From contig LUCM01005901.1 in assembly GCA_008360955.1 (NCBI GenBank), positions 144,998-208,997 of the forward strand: a stretch of DNA of 64,000 bases, read 5' to 3'. Both the position numbers and the translations under genes were made by a program. Below, in pieces: positions 59,065 through 64,000 of the stretch. Source of the DNA: Fasciolopsis buskii. Lineage: Eukaryota > Platyhelminthes > Trematoda > Plagiorchiida > Fasciolidae. Position 1 is the stretch's first letter; every line of letters begins with the position of its first letter. The notes under the pieces were generated by a model. That model was not told the DNA's origin and ran no database searches. It saw only the letters and a program-made list of their open reading frames with translations.

Positions 59065-60890
59065 CAATAACCATTCCGGACTTTTCACAGAGACGGACAA
59101 CGCGATCTTTGATACCCACTGTCCCTTAGAAACACCATTCTTCTCAAATGGCCGCATCTACTCCCATATACTGAAATCTCTTAGAAGACGCAAGGAGCAC
59201 TTCTACAAATTCCGTAATAACTCTAATAAAAGCTGAAATAAAGCACGTTAACACGACATTCACCAGCCAACTCTTGAGTGGCAACAACTACTGATTCCTA
59301 TGGCAAGGCATTCGACTGCTGTGTGGGGAGGAAAAAGAAACATGCGAAATGTTATGTGGATGTCGACAGCATCAATCATGCTTTCATCTATCCTTCCACT
59401 TACACCCCGGTCCTGTTTGGAGAGGGTGATAGTATGACAGTTACAAGTTTTACTAGGGAAGAGGTGCTCGACCTCCCGCGCACCACTACGATTACAACAG
59501 GGGTTGGTTGTGACAGCCTGCCCTTAGCTCTTTTAAGACATGTCGCTGTGGCCCTAACGAATACATTCACTTCTCTAATTAACTCATCATTGAGTTCGTC
59601 TTTTGCCCCTCACTCCTGGAGATCCGCCACTGTTATTCCCATAAAATCTAGCGAAACGCTTTCGCCCCATCGCCTTAACATCTTCTGGCCTTAAACTGAT
59701 AGAGCGTGCTGTGCTTAAGCGCCTGCGTTCTTCCATGTATCCTCCTGACGACCCATTTTAATTTGCTTATAAATCTAACAGGTCCACTTTGGACTCTGTC
59801 GCTTGCTTTATTCATCACATTTGTAAGTATTCAGATGCATCGATGAAATCCGTACGTTGCGCCTTCCTGGACTATTCGTCGGCACTTAGTTCCGTCCCAC
59901 GGCCTCTTTTGCATCACAAATTGGATACATTTGGTTGCGCCAGGCCTTTTTACCATGGCTTTCTAATTACCGTTCTCACCGAGCCCAGTGCCTGCGAACG
60001 GGCGGTAAAACTTCAAAACCGTTGATTAACAGCCCAGGAGTGTTTTAAAGTATGCTGATGATGTTGCCTTCTATCAGGCCGTTTCTAGCTACGATGAATT
60101 TCAAAGTTTTTCCAACAACTTTTTTTCTATGTACGATTCTCGTGTACAAACCGCTTTAAATACCAACAAATCTAAATGTTTCGAATTTGTTCTCTCTCTC
60201 TCTCTCTCTTTCTCGCGGTCATCCCACCCAAATGAACTGTCGTTCATTAACTCAGAAGCACTTATCAGAGTTGGTTCCGTGATATATCTAGGGGTTATTA
60301 TTGATAAAAATCTGACGTGGACTTCATATATTTCGACCTGTATAAAGAATCCCCGACGGTTGTCATTTCTGTTATTTCTGCAGATTACCTTAAGAAAGAC
60401 TTTAAAATTCTCCCCCGGGGCTAACAATTATTGACCACATAGCGAGTTGTCCATTAATCTATGTGGTCAGCACTTATCCGCATGTGAAAAATTTGCTTGC
60501 AAAATCCTTTCAGACCCCACATATAATCTGCACAACGATCTTTCAAAGTGCCGCTCTCATATTTCAACACGATCCACTTTTCGTCCCATACTCCTTAGAA
60601 TCAATATCTATGGACTCCACTGTCCTATAGTTAGCACATATCTTGACAAACCAGTACCATGTTTCAGCCAACTTCTCGAACTCAGATCACTCCTCGACGA
60701 GTTTCTTTTTTCTTCATTTTTACAATGTGATGAGTGTAATTTCTATTATCCTCCAAGGTTTTTGACTGAAATGCAACATCCTTGTACGCTAAAGTCTATA
60801 GAAAGCAGTGCGATCGAGTGTGATAAGTGTAATCTTGATATAAGGAAATTAATCCGAATCTATCCCAGATATCCTAATGGCTAACCAATG
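59065..60890 (+). mobile_element. LINE family 2 (CR1/Jockey-like), copy 2, decayed reverse transcriptase
   Basis: Antisense in transporter intron 1. LKSLRRRKEHFYKFRNNS (about 59180) is the linker. FTSLINSSLSSSFAPHSWRS and ATVIPIKS open the reverse transcriptase. SVRCAFLDYSSALSSVPRPL holds motif A with the second Asp intact in FLDYSSA. KYADDVAFYQ at about 60050 is an intact YADD motif C. NKSKCFEFV and VIYLGVIIDKNLTWTSYIST follow. The C-terminal domain (60447-60884) is one open frame ending IRKLIRIYPRYPNG; it has the Cys pairs QCDECNFYYP and ECDKCNLDI, probably a zinc-binding end. This is the better preserved of the two long family-2 copies but is still broken by frameshifts, and its endonuclease is missing. 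Confidence 0.85.
60190..60214. repeat. (TC)n microsatellite inside the LINE
   Basis: A run of CT dinucleotides translated as Ser-Leu repeats in the reverse transcriptase frame; an expansion within the dead element. Confidence 0.85.
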
Positions 60891-61974
60891 AAGCTAGTGA
60901 CCCGCGGTTAGTCCTACTGAGAAACTGATTGATGAACTTAGGAGCATATGCAAAAACTTGAATGCCGCTCATGCATCATAGGAACCGCGACGAAAAACGA
61001 AGACAATGAGAGAAAAAGAGAAGAAAATCAAACAATGTTTATGGTTCATCACGTATGATAACTCCACTATCCTCATCTCCATCTCAACGGTTATCCACAG
61101 GAACCTACTTGGGCTGTATCAAGTCGATAGCCCATAGATATTAATAGTTATTGTCCCCATATCAAATTGGAGTCCTGTGTATTGTTTTACTGAGAATAAA
61201 ACATTTCCACTGATCCTTGGCGTAAGCGGCCGTTTATCTCCACCAGTCATCCTATAGCCGGTGTCGATTCCGTAAGCGTGATCCAACGACCGACTTATAG
61301 TTAAGGACTTGGCAACAGAAGTACCACTGGATCGGTTGGGCAAGTATATCGAGTATTACTCCCGTGCCCGAGGAACTAAGATAAAAACAAGCTACCATGC
61401 GAAGGGGCGGCGCCAAGGAAGGAAATCTAAACATGACTGGGCAGGAAAATGGCGGGTACGCATATCTGGTGAGATACAAAAATCGTGAGCTTATGTGAGG
61501 ATTTTATCCTATCATCCGTGGAGCTGTTAGCTACCAAATAAGAACGAAGCTAGCGATCACATGTCGTCGCTGTGAAGGTCCTGTCTAGTTGATGAATAAC
61601 TAGGGACAAATCACCGTGTGATTCTCAACTGAACTCTAGTCATGATTCAAATAATTTATATCGCAACTCGAGAAAGCGTGATAAAGATCCACCTCTGATA
61701 TTACCAAGTTTGTTTGTCTGAACTAAGCAATGATCAAATCCAACCCAATTTTAAGAAGCGTCCTGTATTTGTTTGACTGTTGCAAATGCGTTGGGGGGGG
61801 GCGAGGATCGGGCGTTCTACGCTACATTATTGAAACAGATGCATGAGAAGAGGAAATCGAAACAGCGAGCGATATATATCAAATTTTTCTCGTCCAAGAT
61901 GTTTTTTAAAGTCTTATCTTACTAAGCACCACTTTGGACAGTTAAAAACGCGTGCGAAAATCTCACGTACTTAC
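60891..61974. other. Transporter intron 1, end next to exon 1
   Basis: No gene or repeat copy recognised. The exon-1 donor ACCA|GTAAGT lies at its right edge (61969-61974 on plus). Confidence 0.55.
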
Positions 61975-62266
61975 TGGTAGTGTGAAATCCATGCGATAAC
62001 CCAGCCATATACAATACAGTAGCTAGACCGGCCAGTGTACGAATCCAAGGAATGATTGCATTGGTCAGAGCGGCTGTAAACAATGAAGCGCTAATGATGA
62101 ACGCGCGTTGCTGTTTCCATTTGTCTGAAGCTACTCCACCGATTACCGAACCACTCAGAAGACCGACTGATCGAATAGATAATGCCAAACCAACTTGCTC
62201 ATAATTTGAGTTGGTCTGATGCATCAAGGTGGGTAACGTGGGGCCTAAAATTTCACTATACAAACC
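61975..62266 (-). CDS. MFSD4-like: MFSD4/NaGLT1-family transporter, visible exon 1 (not the first exon)
   Basis: The acceptor TTATCCTTCCTTAG|GGT enters in phase 0; the donor CACTACCA|GTAAGT leaves in phase 1, matching exon 2. The protein starts inside helix 1, GLYSEILGPTLPTLMHQTNS, the G-x-GPTL signature of the MFSD4 family. Helix 2 is QVGLALSIRSVGLLSGSVIGG. Then comes the MFS motif A variant GVASDKWKQQ between helices 2 and 3. Helix 3 is AFIISASLFTAALTNAIIPW and helix 4 LAGLATVLYMAGLSHGF. About 20-40 N-terminal residues, including the initiator methionine, must come from an upstream exon that I could not find between here and 64000. The promoter is therefore not in view. Confidence 0.92.
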
Positions 62267-64000
62267 CTAAGGAAGGATAAAAACGAGAGAGCGAAATCTT
62301 AGCATCACAATGATGCACACTGAAACTGAGAAACAAATTACTGACGGTTCACCAAAAAAATCCCTAGAAGAACGGAGGAAATATAGATAAAAGCAAGAAA
62401 TAAAGAGGCACATATCCTCAGATATTTAGATCACAAAAGAATTGCTGCTGTCAAGAGGTTGAAAATCCCCCCAGAAAACACGCCAAAAACGAGGTGCCAG
62501 TCACCATTCAACTGATCCACAGGCAAATGCTTTGTTGACATTAACCACACAGCAGGGCAGTCCTGACGTATTTTTGCATGAACCAATCGTTTCAATCACA
62601 CGTCGCGTTCACATCGGCCAACGATTGACAACACTGCCTACTGTTCAAACCAGCCCGCCATCGACAAGTTCTTATCCAGTTTAACTAATTACACTCATCA
62701 GTTACGCTGGACAGTCAAAATCAAAAAGGTCAGAGCTTCGAATCCCAGCTCCTCCGGTCTTTGTGGTGATGGGCGGCAATTGGCTGTAGCCCGGCTAGAT
62801 ACCACAACTGACCAAATGAGAGCTTATGTGGTTTTATGCTATTCCAAGTTTCAGGATCATGATTGTCCCCGTTGTAGTGGGCCTAATGGCTACGGGTCAT
62901 GCCATACAACTAAAAGCATGAGTGAAGCATGCTATAAAAAAGCTCAGCATCAACGAAAAACATCGTGGTCATCAACAAGACTGGTGTGGTTGCAATGATT
63001 CCTTGAGAACCCGGCACACTGCGTTAGTCATTTCAAAAAGCAAAGGACAGCTCATCAACAGCGACCAGTCACAGTCCCCCGAATAGTACACAGTGTCCAA
63101 ACAGAATTCGATCGATCTTCAACTGTTCTGAGCCGGATGTCAGAAAGAACGGGAGAACCATAGTAGCTCAGTAGGTGAACATTTGCCCGATAAGCGAAAA
63201 GTCGCCGATTACATTCCTGCTCACAGCATCGACTTTTGGATGTGCAAAGCGCAAGTAGATCGCTTATTCTATACCACATGAATTCCTCCGCAGACCATTA
63301 ACTCCAGGGTGAAGAGACACTTGGTAAAACGAAAAAAAGTCTTCCGAAACGATAGTCTTTGATCAAACTTCATATTACATGAAAGGGATATTAGGATATA
63401 ACAGACATGAGAAAGAACTAGTTCAAAACAAGCTATCCACCACGAAACGGCGGAGCACTAACAAAACCTAACCCAGCCAACGTAAACAACCACATGCTTA
63501 CTGACTAAATGAATTTCCCAAGTATGACGACAAAACTCAAAATTTCAGTTGCAACTGGGATTCAGGGCAAGGAGGCAAGTAATCACGCGCATTCCTTGGT
63601 CGAAGGTAAGGGAGCGGCCACCATTTCGGTGCTCAGTCATGAACAACGTGGGGTCAAACTCACCAAATAAACGGATACGGATAAAAAGCGGTAGTGTAAA
63701 GCGCGCGGCGAGTTTTTCACCTGCCGAACATTCCCCGAAAAATATACCACAGGACTATGCCGGTGACGTTGTGGCGTGGCGAATGTGCTCTGCCAACAAT
63801 GTAATCCCATGGTCCCCCGTTTGTGTTCCACCGATCCGATAAACTGGTCGATGGATCTCTGGAGCAACGATGCTGCCTTGAAAATCGCACTTGGATGTAG
63901 AAAATTTAGAGGCTTATACTCCAACAAACCAAAGTAATCCGGACCAGATGACCAATCAATGTAGAACAACAGTTCACAGCGGGACGAACAATGACAGAAC
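62267..64000. other. Upstream intron or flank of the transporter gene
   Basis: No convincing N-terminal exon on minus: no phase-0 donor follows a frame with a start and half a membrane helix. A degenerate tRNA-like sequence at about 63155-63235 is listed separately. Confidence 0.45.
63155..63235 (+). repeat. Degenerate tRNA-like sequence
   Basis: TAGCTCAGTAGG (63164-63175) is a perfect Pol III A box. GATTACATTCC about 40 bases on is a B box with at least three changes. The arms do not close well. Probably an old tRNA pseudogene or SINE head. Confidence 0.3.

Noticed and set aside
62690..62790. B-box-like GAGCTTCGAATCCCA as another SINE head
   Set aside because: No A box at the right distance and no match to SINE families A or B.
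1..64000. CRISPR arrays, bacterial operons, riboswitches, phage genes
   Set aside because: No regularly spaced direct repeats, no Shine-Dalgarno-led gene clusters and no such protein families; the sequence is eukaryotic.

Overview
The window looks like repeat-rich nuclear DNA from a parasitic flatworm, most likely a digenean trematode. The reasons are a split gene with GT..AG introns and phase-matched exons, several families of decayed APE-type LINEs, Penelope-like elements with GIY-YIG endonuclease domains, tRNA-derived SINEs, and AT microsatellites. The species cannot be decided from the sequence. There is no operon structure, no bacterial-type gene and no CRISPR array.

The only cellular protein gene I can support well is on the minus strand between 62266 and 46731. 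It encodes a major-facilitator transporter of the MFSD4 / sodium-dependent glucose transporter 1 (NaGLT1) family. Four exons are visible (62266-61975, 51451-51084, 50577-50341, 47513-46731). All splice phases agree, and the conserved sequence runs across the junctions. The N-terminal exon lies outside the window or was not recognised. The introns are about 10.5 kb, 0.5 kb and 2.8 kb. The two long ones are largely retrotransposon sequence in the opposite (plus) orientation, and one SINE ends about 8 bases from the exon-3 splice donor.

The rest is a retrotransposon graveyard. LINE family 1 (of the kind often annotated in flatworms as 'craniofacial development protein 2-like' endonuclease/reverse transcriptase) is seen at 8985-11092 (interrupted by an 805-base assembly gap), 17100-18952, 38350-34690 (minus), 38600-39255 and 52780-55650. 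LINE family 2 (CR1/Jockey-like) is seen at 47790-50161, 59065-60890 and as a 3' scrap at 25905-26010. Penelope-like elements (PLEs) are at 18953-19990 (minus), 27785-28380, 35916-36432 (nested in a LINE, with a candidate target-site duplication) and 41329-42962. Two dispersed pieces at 1862-1997 and 45036-45145 look like PLE termini with hammerhead-ribozyme-like cores. SINE family A (four copies) and SINE family B (two copies) have tRNA-derived promoters. A tRNA-Thr(AGU)-like gene is at 4919-4991.

The most unusual structure is at 41329-42962. Two nearly identical inverted arms of about 390 bases flank a core that carries the end of a PLE reverse transcriptase and its GIY-YIG domain. A second copy of the arm/core junction, about 98-99% identical by eye, lies 5.5 kb away inside a LINE. 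Because this junction exists twice, the inverted-arm form was probably copied as a unit. It is much younger than the surrounding LINEs. Most other short open frames in the window have no recognisable protein and are treated as chance.
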